Shown one piece after another: positions 13,668 to 13,955 of a stretch of 13,955 bases of DNA (position 1 is its first letter; every line of letters starts with the position of its first letter). Below the pieces are notes generated by a model. That model had not been told where the DNA came from. It searched no databases and saw only the letters and a program-made list of their open reading frames with translations. This stretch comes from Prevotellaceae bacterium UBA7028 (GTDB lineage Bacteria > Bacteroidota > Bacteroidia > Bacteroidales > Bacteroidaceae). A program made the position numbers and the translations under genes. The stretch lies in NCBI GenBank assembly GCA_002494215.1, contig DLBF01000082.1:1-13955 (forward strand), in the 5' to 3' direction.

Positions 13668-13955
13668 TGTTTCAATAATTGTTTTGCGTTCAGGATGGCA
13701 GCCTCAGAGATTTCGTTGCCGCTGAGCATGTGAGCAATCTCGGTAACCCTCTCGTCGGGTGTCAGTTCTCTTATATGACTATATGTCTGTTCCTCTGTAT
13801 CTTCCTTGTAAACCCAGTAGTGTGTTGTGCCACACGAAGCAATCTGGGGCAGGTGCGTGATGGCAATTACCTGATGCTGGTCGTCTGCCGTCATCTCCCT
13901 CATCAGGTGCGCCATGGATGATGCAACCTTGCCGCTGACACCCGTGTCTATCTCG
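13664..13955 (-). CDS. recN: DNA repair protein RecN, C-terminal part (runs off the right edge)
   Basis: An SMC-like ATPase acting in double-strand break repair. The visible 96 codons carry the end of the C-terminal ATPase lobe: EIDTGVSGKVASSMAHLM, matching the RecN Walker B extension (DEIDTGVSG), then QVIAITHLPQIASCGTTHYWVYK with the switch-region His, and the closing TPDERVTEIAHMLSG segment and NAKQLL end. The frame is open to base 13955, so the N-terminal lobe and coiled coil lie beyond the window. Its TGA overlaps the ATG of the TPR gene. The apparent start at 13915 is only an internal Met. Confidence 0.95.
   Translation of the reverse strand, partial: EIDTGVSGKVASSMAHLMREMTADDQHQVIAITHLPQIASCGTTHYWVYKEDTEEQTYSHIRELTPDERVTEIAHMLSGNEISEAAILNAKQLLKQ

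Overview
The window looks like a stretch of a Bacteroidales chromosome, most likely Prevotella or a close relative. Evidence: several genes have the Bacteroidetes promoter -7 box (TAnnTTTG) a short way upstream and no Shine-Dalgarno sequence; the proteins read as Bacteroidales types (fused HisIE, DUF1573 secreted protein, HU-like remnant, zinc-ribbon/membrane protein); intergenic DNA is AT-rich and full of short repeats. The species call is from general knowledge, not a search. I see no tRNA, rRNA, CRISPR array, transposase or phage gene.

Layout. Positions 1-5400 are a minus-strand biosynthetic block read from right to left: hisH, hisA, hisF, hisIE (stop/start overlaps of 4, 7 and 4 bp, behind a clear promoter at 5369-5399), then an FtsE-type ATPase, aspartokinase lysC (13-nt gap) and the first 128 codons of lysA. 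The block thus pairs the second half of histidine synthesis with the entry and exit steps of lysine/diaminopimelate synthesis. Positions 5400-7280 hold repeats and a ModF-like double-ATPase protein. ruvC (minus, TTG start) and a secreted DUF1573 protein (plus) diverge from back-to-back promoters near 7870-7960. Positions 8420-8999 have no intact gene: they hold an intrinsic terminator, a 29-bp tandem repeat, the decayed start of an HU-like gene, a hairpin and a promoter for a YhcH-family gene (plus). That gene converges on a zinc-ribbon protein gene (minus). The right end is a translationally coupled minus-strand set: recN (3' end only), a secreted TPR protein with what looks like a dead trypsin-like domain, and tilS.

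The most unusual thing is a short AT-rich repeat family. Six copies lie in the same orientation, each at the 3' end of a minus-strand gene, except one that lies inside hisH. In lysC, ruvC and tilS the repeat itself supplies the last Asn codon and the TAA stop. In hisH a nearly identical copy sits in the same reading frame, but its TAA is GAA, so the frame stays open and the repeat is translated as an insertion of roughly 15 residues. Other modules (CGCTAACC units, TCTGATGT units, a 16-bp direct repeat, GC-rich segments) accompany these copies in the gaps.
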